Below are positions 27,755-36,700 of a stretch of DNA of 37,970 nt, piece after piece. The notes under the pieces are model-generated. The model was not told where the DNA came from. It saw nothing but the letters and a program-made list of their open reading frames with translations, and made no database searches. The stretch is from Saprospiraceae bacterium (GTDB lineage: Bacteria; Bacteroidota; Bacteroidia; Chitinophagales; Saprospiraceae): positions 1 to 37,970 of the forward strand of contig JALWKB010000195.1 of the NCBI GenBank assembly GCA_026996805.1. Reading direction: 5' to 3'. Within the stretch, counting starts at the first letter, position 1. Every line of letters begins with the position of its first letter. A program made the translations under genes and the position numbers.

Positions 27755-28956
27755 GCGACAAAGGTATGAAATGGCCAGAAAGGATAGACTTCTCCAGGCT
27801 GGAAGTGGGTCCTATCAGCTGGTAGCTCGACAAAACCTTTTGTGTATGCAAGGCGCGTGAAGTCGCCTGAGCCATGACCGGGACGCGGAGCAGCGCGGCA
27901 GACACCACTGCTGTCGTGGTACAGCTCAGACTCGACAAAGCGCACCAGCGGAGGGTCAAAGCGAAAGGGTTCGGCCAGCTGTACGGATATCGAGTAATCC
28001 CATGGAAGTCCAAGACAGCTCCGCACCCAAGGCAATACGTAGCGCACCGTTCCGACAATGGAGGAGACGGGATTGCCGGGCAGGGCGAAGACTACGATTT
28101 CATCAGTGGCACCAAACCAAAAAGGCTTGCCGGGGCGCTGAGCTACGCGATGAAAGAGCTTACGCACTCCCAGTGCTTCCAACACCTGTGGCAAAAAGTC
28201 CTTCTTTCCCTTGGAGACCCCTCCGATGCATATCCACGCATCGACTTTTCCCATCAGGGCGCGTAATTGGTCATGCATGGCCTCGGGGTCGTCGGCGAGA
28301 TGGAGCATGATGCTCTGGACATGATACTGCCGCAAGAGGGCCTGGACGGCATAGACATTGGATCGGCGTATTTGATGGGGGAGGGGCTCCTGGTCGATGG
28401 GAACGAGCTCATCGCCGGTGGAAAGGATTGCAAAGCTGGGAGCTCTGCGCACGCGCACCTTCGCCTTTCCTTCAGTGGCCAGGAGCGCCAAGTCGGCTGG
28501 TTGGATCCAGTGGCCGGGGGCAAGCAGGGTAGCTCCCTTCTGTAAATCTACCCCCTGTGCATGGACATTTTGCCCTTGCACGACGCGATCGCTAACGATG
28601 TGGGCGACATTGTCCTCGATCGTTAGTGCTTCGTAGGGGATGACCGTATCCGCTCCCTTGGGTAAGGCGGCGCCGGTCATGATCTCCACGGCTTTGTGTG
28701 TGTCCGACAGTGTGCCGATGGGATCACCAGCAGCGATGCGCTTTTCAATCTCGAACTGGCGCTGCCCTGCAGCATAGGCCGCGTAGTCGATGGCAATGCC
28801 GTCCATGGCTACGCGGTCAAACGGCGGCATGTCGCGCGTGGCAACAATCGCCTCAGCAAGTACTCGGCCGACAGCATCTTCTATGGCGACGTATTCCTCT
28901 CCATACGGCCGGACGCTACCCAATACGAGCTCTGTAGCCTCAAAAACGGATATCAT
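27751..28956 (-). CDS. moeA: Molybdopterin molybdotransferase MoeA
   Basis: PPFDRVAMDGIAIDY, GAALPKGADTVIPYE, SFAILSTGDELV, GGVSKGKKDF, ALPGNPVSS. Confidence 0.95.
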   Translation of the reverse strand: MISVFEATELVLGSVRPYGEEYVAIEDAVGRVLAEAIVATRDMPPFDRVAMDGIAIDYAAYAAGQRQFEIEKRIAAGDPIGTLSDTHKAVEIMTGAALPKGADTVIPYEALTIEDNVAHIVSDRVVQGQNVHAQGVDLQKGATLLAPGHWIQPADLALLATEGKAKVRVRRAPSFAILSTGDELVPIDQEPLPHQIRRSNVYAVQALLRQYHVQSIMLHLADDPEAMHDQLRALMGKVDAWICIGGVSKGKKDFLPQVLEALGVRKLFHRVAQRPGKPFWFGATDEIVVFALPGNPVSSIVGTVRYVLPWVRSCLGLPWDYSISVQLAEPFRFDPPLVRFVESELYHDSSGVCRAAPRPGHGSGDFTRLAYTKGFVELPADRTHFQPGEVYPFWPFHTFVA

Positions 28957-28968
28957 CGAGCGACAATT

Positions 28969-29001
28969 TTTGCAAATTTAACCCATATCGTTATATCTTT
29001 G
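28969..29001 (+). promoter_or_regulatory. Bacteroidota-type promoter: TTTG (28969..28972), 21-nt spacer, TATCTTTG (28994..29001)
   Basis: Exact match to TAnnTTTG with an upstream TTTG at suitable spacing, in the 53-bp moeA/modE divergent intergenic region. Confidence 0.7.
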
Positions 29002-29009
29002 CGTATACA

Positions 29010-29360
29010 ATGGATGCAGACATGCGCGTGGGCATAAAATTGTGGATCGAGGCGGAGGATGGTCTATTACTCGGCAAGGGGCGCGTGCGACTGCTCAAGG
29101 CCATCGATCGCTTTGGCTCCATCCATCGGGCCTCGAAAGAGCTCGGCATTTCATACAAAAAAGCATGGCACCAAATAGAGGATCTCAATCGCCATGCGCC
29201 GAAGCCTGTCGTCGAGCGTAAGACAGGAGGCAAAAACGGAGGGGGTACGCGACTTACCCCTTACGGCAGAGCGGTCATTCGGTGGTACGAGCAGCTCGAA
29301 GGTGCTTGCCGACACTTTGCACAGCAAAAATGGGATGCCTATGTCGGAGAGGAGAGTTGA
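29010..29360 (+). CDS. ModE-like winged-helix regulator (DNA-binding domain only)
   Basis: GSIHRASKELGISYKKAWHQIEDLN, GGKNGGGTRLTPYGRAVI. About 116 aa with no TOBE/molbindin domain. Confidence 0.85.
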   Translation: MDADMRVGIKLWIEAEDGLLLGKGRVRLLKAIDRFGSIHRASKELGISYKKAWHQIEDLNRHAPKPVVERKTGGKNGGGTRLTPYGRAVIRWYEQLEGACRHFAQQKWDAYVGEES

Positions 29361-29601
29361 TCGTGAGTTGGTCATTCGATATTGGGGTATGCTCGAAGAT
29401 ATTGCGGGCAAGGATGCAGAGGCAGTGACGGTGCCTGCCCAGTGGAAAGTGCGGGATTTGCTCGATTGGGTGGGCAGTCGGTACCCAGCGATATCGGATG
29501 CGCTTTATCGCGTGGCGATAGATGGAGATATTGCTTCGGAAGACGATGTGCTCGACGGGGTGCGTGAGGTAGCGCTCATGCCTCCATTTTCTGGTGGATA
29601 G
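29341..29601 (+). CDS. moaD: Molybdopterin synthase small subunit MoaD (ThiS/MoaD ubiquitin-like)
   Basis: MSERRVDRELVIRYWGMLEDIAGKDAE...EVALMPPFSGG-stop; C-terminal GG. ATG at 29341 overlaps the modE-like CDS by 20 nt. The ORF track extends spuriously to 29194. Confidence 0.88.
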   Translation: MSERRVDRELVIRYWGMLEDIAGKDAEAVTVPAQWKVRDLLDWVGSRYPAISDALYRVAIDGDIASEDDVLDGVREVALMPPFSGG

Positions 29602-29619
29602 CAGTGATTGGCTCAGTAG

Positions 29620-30696
29620 ATGATGAACGATTTCATGCGATATCGCCGACAGATGTTGTTGCCCGAAATCGGGTGGGAAGGGCAGGAGCGGCTCGCACGG
29701 GGGCGCGTGCTGGTTGTGGGCTTAGGAGGTCTGGGTTGTCCCGTGGCGCAGTACTTGGTTGCTGCGGGTGTGGGAATGCTGCGCCTGGTCGACGGCGATG
29801 TGGTGCAAGAGGAAAATTTGCATCGCCAGATCTTGTTTGGAGCGGGCGATATCGGAAAGTCGAAGGCTGCCGTGGCATGTACACGCCTTCGCTGGCTCAA
29901 TCCGAAGGTCGTCATTGAGGAAGTCGATGCCTACTTTGACGAGGCCAATTTTGAAGCGCTCGCGCGAGATGTCGATGTCATTGTCGATTGTACGGATCGG
30001 TTTGACGCGCGCGTGCTCATTGATCATGCATGTCGCCTGTATGATCTGCCGCATGTGTATGGCGCTCTATATCGGTGGCAGGGGCAATGCAGTGTGTTTG
30101 GGTTGCGGGGTGGAGCGCGGTATGTCGATGTGTTTGGCCCACAGGTCTGTTCGGCGGAGGTGCCCACTTGTGCGGAGACGGGCATTATTGGTCCTCTGGC
30201 GGGTCTGGTGGCTGCGGTGCAGGCGGGAGAGGTGCTGCGACTGCTTGCCACGGGTAATAGTCCCTTAGCGGGGGTGTTGTGGATTTATGATCTGTGGAGG
30301 CATCGCACTTCTCAGATACGCTATGACAAGGGGCCGACTGATGACAATATTTCCCAAGTGGCAAAATCTATTCAAACAGATGGGGAGGGCGTGAGGCAGC
30401 TCACGGGTCATAGGCTTAAAGAGCTCCTGAGGGATGAGGGTGTGCTCTTATTGGATGTGCGTCGAGCCGACGAGGTGCCACGAATCGAGGGAAGCGGGGT
30501 ATTGACTATTCCGTTGGGCGAGCTTCCACACAAGCACCGTTTCATACCGAAGGATAAAAAAATCGTACCCGTTTGCCGGAAGGGGATTCGCGCAGTGTGG
30601 GCTGCGCGATGGCTGGCGGAGGCGGGATATGAGGTATTGGGGTATTATGCATTGGAAAGTGAAAATGTTTGGTCGGATGAGGCATCGATGGATTGA
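29620..30696 (+). CDS. moeB: MoeB/ThiF-type adenylyltransferase fused to C-terminal rhodanese domain
   Basis: VVGLGGLGCPVAQYL, ENLHRQILF, VIVDCTDRFDARVLI, and a rhodanese loop VCRKGIRA. Confidence 0.88.
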   Translation: MMNDFMRYRRQMLLPEIGWEGQERLARGRVLVVGLGGLGCPVAQYLVAAGVGMLRLVDGDVVQEENLHRQILFGAGDIGKSKAAVACTRLRWLNPKVVIEEVDAYFDEANFEALARDVDVIVDCTDRFDARVLIDHACRLYDLPHVYGALYRWQGQCSVFGLRGGARYVDVFGPQVCSAEVPTCAETGIIGPLAGLVAAVQAGEVLRLLATGNSPLAGVLWIYDLWRHRTSQIRYDKGPTDDNISQVAKSIQTDGEGVRQLTGHRLKELLRDEGVLLLDVRRADEVPRIEGSGVLTIPLGELPHKHRFIPKDKKIVPVCRKGIRAVWAARWLAEAGYEVLGYYALESENVWSDEASMD

Positions 30697-31117
30697 AGGG
30701 GCAATAGGTTGGTCGGAGGTTCAACGCCTGGTCGACGAGCTATCGGGTGGCGGCACGACCGGCGCTGTACAGCTCTTTGTGGGACAGGTACGCGCCGATG
30801 TGGTAGACGGTAAAGTGGTGCGGAGCATCGTCTACAGTTGTTATCGCGAGCTGGCCGACAGGGTCTTGGATCGCCTTATCGATGAGGCGCGATCGAGGTT
30901 TGGCCTACAGGCAGTGGGTGTGTTGCACAGTGTTGGAGAGGTGGAGGTGGGCCAATGGAGTGTAGCCGTGTGTTGTTGTGCCGCGCATCGAAAGTCGACC
31001 ATGGAAGCTGTACAGTGGATCATGGATAGATTGAAACGAGAAGTGCCCATATTTGGTCGAGAGGTATTTGTCGATGAGGGGTATCGCTGGAAGAAATCCG
31101 AAGTGCATACATCTTGA
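30647..31117 (+). CDS. moaE: Molybdopterin synthase catalytic subunit MoaE
   Basis: GAVQLFVGQVRADVVDGKVVRSIVYSCY, GVLHSVGEVEVGQWSVAVCCCAAHRKSTMEAVQWIMDRLKREVPIFGRE. Start uncertain (30629, 30647, 30665 or 30677); all overlap the moeB end. Confidence 0.88.
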   Translation: MHWKVKMFGRMRHRWIEGAIGWSEVQRLVDELSGGGTTGAVQLFVGQVRADVVDGKVVRSIVYSCYRELADRVLDRLIDEARSRFGLQAVGVLHSVGEVEVGQWSVAVCCCAAHRKSTMEAVQWIMDRLKREVPIFGREVFVDEGYRWKKSEVHTS

Positions 31118-31120
31118 GCC

Positions 31121-32023
31121 ATGCGGGAGATTACACATAAAACCTCTACATTGCGTCGGGCCATTGCGCATGCGGAAGTGCGGGTATCGCAGAGCGAGAC
31201 GATACAGCGCGTGCGCGACCGTGCTGTGCCCAAGGGGGATGTGCCTTCGATGGCGCGCGCGGCGGCACTTCTCGGAATCAAACACACCGCCCTTGTCGTC
31301 CCCGATTGCCACCCCTTGCCCGTGGAATACGCGCGTGTAGACGTCACGACGGGGGAGCGCGTGCTTTACATCGAGGTAGAGGTGAAGAGCATCTATCGCA
31401 CAGGGGTGGAGGTAGAGGCCATGTACGGTGCCGCGGTAGCTGCCGTGACGGTGTACGATATGCTCAAACCCATTGATCCTGATGTGGAAATCCACCGCAT
31501 TCACCTCGTGCACAAATCGGGGGGGAAATCGGATATCATTGCGCAAGTGCCCGATGATTTAGACATTGCCCTTATCGTCGTGTCCGATGCCATTGTGGAG
31601 GGGAAAAAGGCCGACAAGATACGCCCGACGGTTGAGGAGTTTTTCGATGCATACGGTTTGAAAGTGACGGCTAAGGGGCCCATTCCTGACGATGCAGAGG
31701 CCATTCGCCGAGCGGTAGAGGATTGCGTGGATTGTGATCTGGTATTGCTCACTGGTGGTACGGGTTTGACGGCTCGCGATAAGACGCCCGAAGTATTGAG
31801 TCAATTGCTTGATGTGGTCATACCGGGCATAGGCGAGGCCATTCGTCAGTACGGTTATGAGCGCACACCAAAGGCATCGGTATCGCGAGCGATGGGTGGC
31901 ATCTACGGGAGTACTTTGATCATTGCCTTGCCGGGCTCGTCGAGTGGGGTGCGCGAGGCCTTGCATGCCTTATTTCCCTACTGGCTGACCGTGGCGGCCA
32001 AGCTCAAAAAGCGCGGTTCATGA
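31121..32023 (+). CDS. moaCB: Bifunctional MoaC-MoaB/MogA fusion
   Basis: MoaC part: VPKGDVPSMARAAALLGIKHTALVVPDCHPLPVEY...VEVEAMYGAAVAAVTVYDMLK. MogA/MoaB part: LLTGGTGLTARDKTPE, ALPGSSSGVREAL. Confidence 0.93.
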   Translation: MREITHKTSTLRRAIAHAEVRVSQSETIQRVRDRAVPKGDVPSMARAAALLGIKHTALVVPDCHPLPVEYARVDVTTGERVLYIEVEVKSIYRTGVEVEAMYGAAVAAVTVYDMLKPIDPDVEIHRIHLVHKSGGKSDIIAQVPDDLDIALIVVSDAIVEGKKADKIRPTVEEFFDAYGLKVTAKGPIPDDAEAIRRAVEDCVDCDLVLLTGGTGLTARDKTPEVLSQLLDVVIPGIGEAIRQYGYERTPKASVSRAMGGIYGSTLIIALPGSSSGVREALHALFPYWLTVAAKLKKRGS

Positions 32024-33045
32024 GTAATGCGATGACCGATAGGGATACTGTACAGGCGCCTTTGGTCGACTCTTTTGGTCGCGTGCACGATTACTTGCGC
32101 ATATCGTTGACGGAGCGATGCAATTTGCGTTGCACCTATTGCATGCCGCCTGAGGGGGTAGTATTGAGCCCCAAGGAGCGCATTATGAGAGGGTATGAAA
32201 TCGTTGACATTGCCGGGATCTTTACCGAGCTCGGTATCAAGAAGATACGTCTGACGGGCGGAGAGCCGCTGGTGCGTAAAAATTTAGAGCGCATACTTCG
32301 AGGCTTGGCTGCCTTGCCCGTGACGCTGTCGCTCACGACCAATGGAGTGCTCTTAGACCGCTATTTGGAGCTACTGAAAGAGCTCGGCATACGTCATCTC
32401 AACATCAGCCTGGATCATTTGCATCGCGAACGGTTTTACAAGACCACTTTGCGGGATCAGTTTGAGCGCGTGATGCGCAATATTGCACTTGTGGAGGCGG
32501 ATTCGTTTTTTCGGGTGAAGATCAATGTCGTTTTGATCAAGGGGGTCAATGACGATGAAATAGTGGATTTTGTGCGATGGACGGAGGATCGGGATATCGA
32601 TGTGCGTTTTATCGAGTTTATGCCCTTTGCGGGCAATGGATGGGATGGCTCCAGGGTTGTCGGGTATTATCAGGTGTTGGAGCGCGTGCTTGAAGTCTTT
32701 GGTCGCGAGCGGTTGGAAGTGCTCGACAAGGAAGCGCACGCTACGGCGACTAATTTTAGGATTAAGGGCTTTCGCGGGCGCTTTGGCATCATCGCTACGG
32801 TGACAAAACCCTTTTGCGGTGATTGCAACCGTCTGCGACTAACGGCCAATGGTCATATCAGGAATTGCCTCTTTGCAAGAGAGGAGATCGATATCCTCAC
32901 GCCCTATCGCCAAGGGCTGGACATACGCCCGTTCATACAAATGGCCGTACAGGCCAAGCATGCGCAATGGGGAGGCTGGGACAAAGAGCGATTTTACACT
33001 CAAAGTGCTCAACACAATCGCAGCATGATTTTAATCGGTGGGTGA
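32020..33045 (+). CDS. moaA: GTP 3',8-cyclase MoaA
   Basis: LTERCNLRCTYCMPPEGV radical-SAM motif, FCGDCNRLRLTANGHIRNCLF second cluster, C-terminal GG. ATGA overlap with moaCB. Confidence 0.96.
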   Translation: MSNAMTDRDTVQAPLVDSFGRVHDYLRISLTERCNLRCTYCMPPEGVVLSPKERIMRGYEIVDIAGIFTELGIKKIRLTGGEPLVRKNLERILRGLAALPVTLSLTTNGVLLDRYLELLKELGIRHLNISLDHLHRERFYKTTLRDQFERVMRNIALVEADSFFRVKINVVLIKGVNDDEIVDFVRWTEDRDIDVRFIEFMPFAGNGWDGSRVVGYYQVLERVLEVFGRERLEVLDKEAHATATNFRIKGFRGRFGIIATVTKPFCGDCNRLRLTANGHIRNCLFAREEIDILTPYRQGLDIRPFIQMAVQAKHAQWGGWDKERFYTQSAQHNRSMILIGG

Positions 33046-33047
33046 GT

Positions 33048-33704
33048 TCAATAAATTGTGCACACCTCGTCGAATGACTTTTTACGGATGTCGGGCACTT
33101 GGGCGTCGTCGGCGGGGTACCCCGTAGGTATGAGCAAAAAGGCGCGTTCGTTGGGTGGGCGGTGTAGGATTTTTTCGAGAAAGCGCATGGGACTTGGCGT
33201 ATGGGTCAATGTGGCTAATCCCGATTCGTGCAGGGCGGCCAGTAGCATGCCACAGGCGATACCGACGGATTCGTTGACGTAATAGTTGGGGTGCTTTTCG
33301 CCGTCTACGATTTCATACACCCTCTTAAAGACGACGATGAGATAGGGTGCGATTTCCAGAAAGGGCTTATGCCAGTCGGTGCCCAGGGGTTGGAGGTCTT
33401 GAAGCCATTGGGGGCTCATGCGCTGGTGATAGTTGAGGTACTCTTCGCGTTCGGCTGCCTGGCGAATTTGGCGTTTGACAGTTGGATCGCGTACGATGCA
33501 GAAGCTCCACGGCTGTTTGTTGGCACCCGAGGGAGCTGTGGAGGCTGCTCGAATGGCGTATTCGATCACTTCAAGGGGGACAGGATCAGGGGAAAAGTGT
33601 CGCACCGATCGCCGTGTGCGCATCCTCTCGTAGAAGGAACGCGCACGTCTCAACATCTCTGGCTCGTCCAATCGCGTGAAGGCGAGCGGAATGTGTCGAT
33701 TCAT
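33048..33704 (-). CDS. Nitroreductase-fold flavoprotein, iodotyrosine deiodinase (IYD)-like
   Basis: RMRTRRSVRHFSPDPVPLEVIEYAIRAASTAPSGANKQPWSF, EEYLNYHQRMSPQWLQDLQPLGTDWHK, VNESVGIACGMLLAALHESGL. Confidence 0.87.
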   Translation of the reverse strand: MNRHIPLAFTRLDEPEMLRRARSFYERMRTRRSVRHFSPDPVPLEVIEYAIRAASTAPSGANKQPWSFCIVRDPTVKRQIRQAAEREEYLNYHQRMSPQWLQDLQPLGTDWHKPFLEIAPYLIVVFKRVYEIVDGEKHPNYYVNESVGIACGMLLAALHESGLATLTHTPSPMRFLEKILHRPPNERAFLLIPTGYPADDAQVPDIRKKSFDEVCTIY

Positions 33705-33741
33705 CTCGTATCGCTGTGTTTTAGGGTCTGTGTTGTTGAAC

Positions 33742-36700
33742 TCATTTGAGGATGGTCACATTGCCCTTTTTGACGAATTCTTCGCCACCGATGCAGCGTA
33801 CACGAAGATAATAGGCGTAGACATCGGGAGGAAGGGGTTTGTCTTTGAAACTGCCATCCCATGGTGTGTGGAGGTCATAAGTTTCGAATACCTTTTCGCC
33901 CCATCGGTCGTAAATGGCAAAGTAAATTTCGTCGATATTTTGGCCGCGCACATAGAGCAAATCGTTGACGCCATCGCCATTGGGGCTGAAGGCATTGGGG
34001 ACAAACACCGACGTGGGATCGCAGGGCGGTGGAAGGACGAACACCGTCACCTGTAGAGCAGTGGTACATCCGTTGGTGTCGACGATGAAAACGGTATAGG
34101 TGGTCGTCGTATCGGGAGAGGCTTCGGGATCCTTGCAGTTGGTGCAGCTCAGCGACTCCTCTGGTGACCATCTGAACGTACCTTCGCCATTGATCCAGAG
34201 TTGGGCCTTTCCGCCTTTGAAAATAGTCGTATCGGGTGCTATGGCATATGCTTGGCTATCGACGTTCAACACCTCGATATCGACTTGACTTGTCCCTGCA
34301 CACCCGTTGGTGTCGGTATAGGCTACATACCAACTGACATCACGCGTGGGATGGAGGGTGATACGTCGTTGGGCGATGGTATCGGCACCCTGGCTGTACC
34401 AACGCACATCGTGAAGACGCGGATCATCTACTGACAACACGATCGAATCTCCTACGCAGATTTGATGGGTATCGAAGTGCAGGCCATATTGGGGAAGATA
34501 GGTGATGTCGTATACGTATTGCCACTGGCAGTGGATGCTGTCAATGTGGTAGGCACTGTCATAGACGGTGAGGATATAGCGTTGTGTGAAGCTGGTGTCG
34601 TTGGCAAAGTTGTGGACGATCTTGATGGAGGGACAATTGGGACAGTCGATATTGGGCCCTGTCCATTCGAAGTATTGTTCATGTACGGGGTCGATCCCTA
34701 TGGTGAGGCTTTGGCCGGGGCAGAGCGTGTCGCGATAGTGTTGTAGCTGTTTGTTTAATACAAAAGGCGCGTATCTTGTATTGCAGAGGCAATTGCCCTC
34801 GCTTGGTAGTTCGAGATACAGATAGCAGTACAGGAAGGCATGTAAGAAGAAGTAGTCGTAGCAGAGGTAACCTGAATCACCACTTACCTCGACGGGGATG
34901 GGCCAGTCGCCCAGTGTCACGTCGTCGTCGGAGGGGCCGTCGCCCGTGCGATCGGCTTTGAGCAATACGCGCATCTTGTCGATCGGAATATTGTGCAGAC
35001 CGCTGATGCCGTGCAGGCGGAAGCAAAGTAGGGGCCCCTCCTCACGATCGAGGATGAATGAATCCCACACGATGCGCTCGATGCGCAGTTTTTCGACGAC
35101 GATAGGCAGCGTGGCAGAGCCAGTGATTACATCAATTGAGCAAGTGTCACCCGTGGCTTTACAGAGGGCGCTGTTGCGGTGCGTTGTAGCAAGGAAGATG
35201 TCGTACTGCTCACACGGTAGGGAGTCGATATCGACCGATAGAGCGATTCGAAACGCGATGTCGGTATGACCGATGGTCACCTCACGGGCGTTCCACTCCA
35301 GGAGGGTGCCACTGCCCGTAGCTGTTTGCTTCGGTTCGCGTGGGGTGAAATTTTGCAGTGCCCGCAGAGATCTCGGCACATACGTAAAGCCCCTGGGCAA
35401 GGTGAGCTGAATCTTATCGCCGTCGGCAAAGGGGGCGGAAGCATTGAGCTGAACGTGGACGGTGATGCGGTCCTTGCACCAAAGGGTGTCGGGGGTAACT
35501 CTACTGCTGTCAAAAGATACCCATTGATTCGGTGGGTCGGCAAGGCGTACGCGTATGGGAGGCGAGTTTCTACGGACGGTGTTGGTGGGTTTGAAGCAGT
35601 TGTTGCGCCCCTTTACTTTGAAGTACACAAAGCTGCCGGGCTGAAAATCGCAATTCAAATAGCCCACGAGGCGAATGGTGATTTTCGACAGCGGATGGCC
35701 AACACCTGGCCAGCCGTCTATGCGAAAGCTGTCGATCACCTCGGTGAGGTTCCATCGATAGATGCCCGAGCTAAGTTGCTGGGGCGAGGGGAGTGGCTGG
35801 ATAACTCCTATGCTGTCGAAGACATAGCTCAACTGGTCCTCCAATAGTCGAAAGCCCTTGGGCAAGAACAAATCGAGCTCTACCTCATAAGCTGCACCCC
35901 TGTTGGCGTTCCACAGGTGTAGTTCGATGTATCGGAGTGTATCGCACAAGTCCATTTCGTCGAAACTTGCCAGAACGTCCATTTCCAGCTCGGGGGGAAA
36001 ACTCTTGACGGAGAGGCGGAAAGTGTCGATGGCGCAAGCGCGTGTGAAGAAGTCACCTGTCGTATCGCAGGCCCAAGCGCTGATCAAGGTGAGGTATTGC
36101 CAGTCACATCCTTGGTTGTCGGCTACGATGGTGAGCGTTTGGATACTGTTTGTCAACGGATGGACAGTAATGATGTTGCCGCGTTGGTGGAAGACGCGAC
36201 CGGTATTGTCGATGATGCGCACGTTTTTTAATTGCGGGCTTTTATGGAGGATTTTAAATCGCACTTCGCCCAGCGCACTGTCCAGTGTCGTAATGATGCC
36301 TTTCCAAGATGCCCGGGCACTGGTGCTTCGAAGTTTCGTCTGAGGTATCTGCATTTTAAACTGCAGGTAGTCCAGCTCTTCGTCAAAGGTATAGCTATGG
36401 CTCCATTGATGGCGGACGAGCTCAGGCCTGTTAAAGCGATAAAAATACACTGCAGGCGGAACGTTGTTGGTGATGATGCGTATGCGCTGAACCGAATCTT
36501 GGAAACCACGGGCTAAATCGTGGCAATTCCGTAAAGTGATATAGGGCAAGATGAGCACATTGTAGGCCTCATCGAGTGCAAGAGGGCTGTAGGACTGCGG
36601 GAAGCTCCACTCCCGTGTAACAGGCGTAAAGGTTGGTAGGATGTGTTGCTTTTTGACAATGAAGGGATTGTAGTCAGTGGTGTCGTAATAAAACAGCAGG

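Noticed and set aside
30905-31546. 213-aa minus-strand ORF
   Set aside because: Antisense to moaE and moaCB; shadow ORF.
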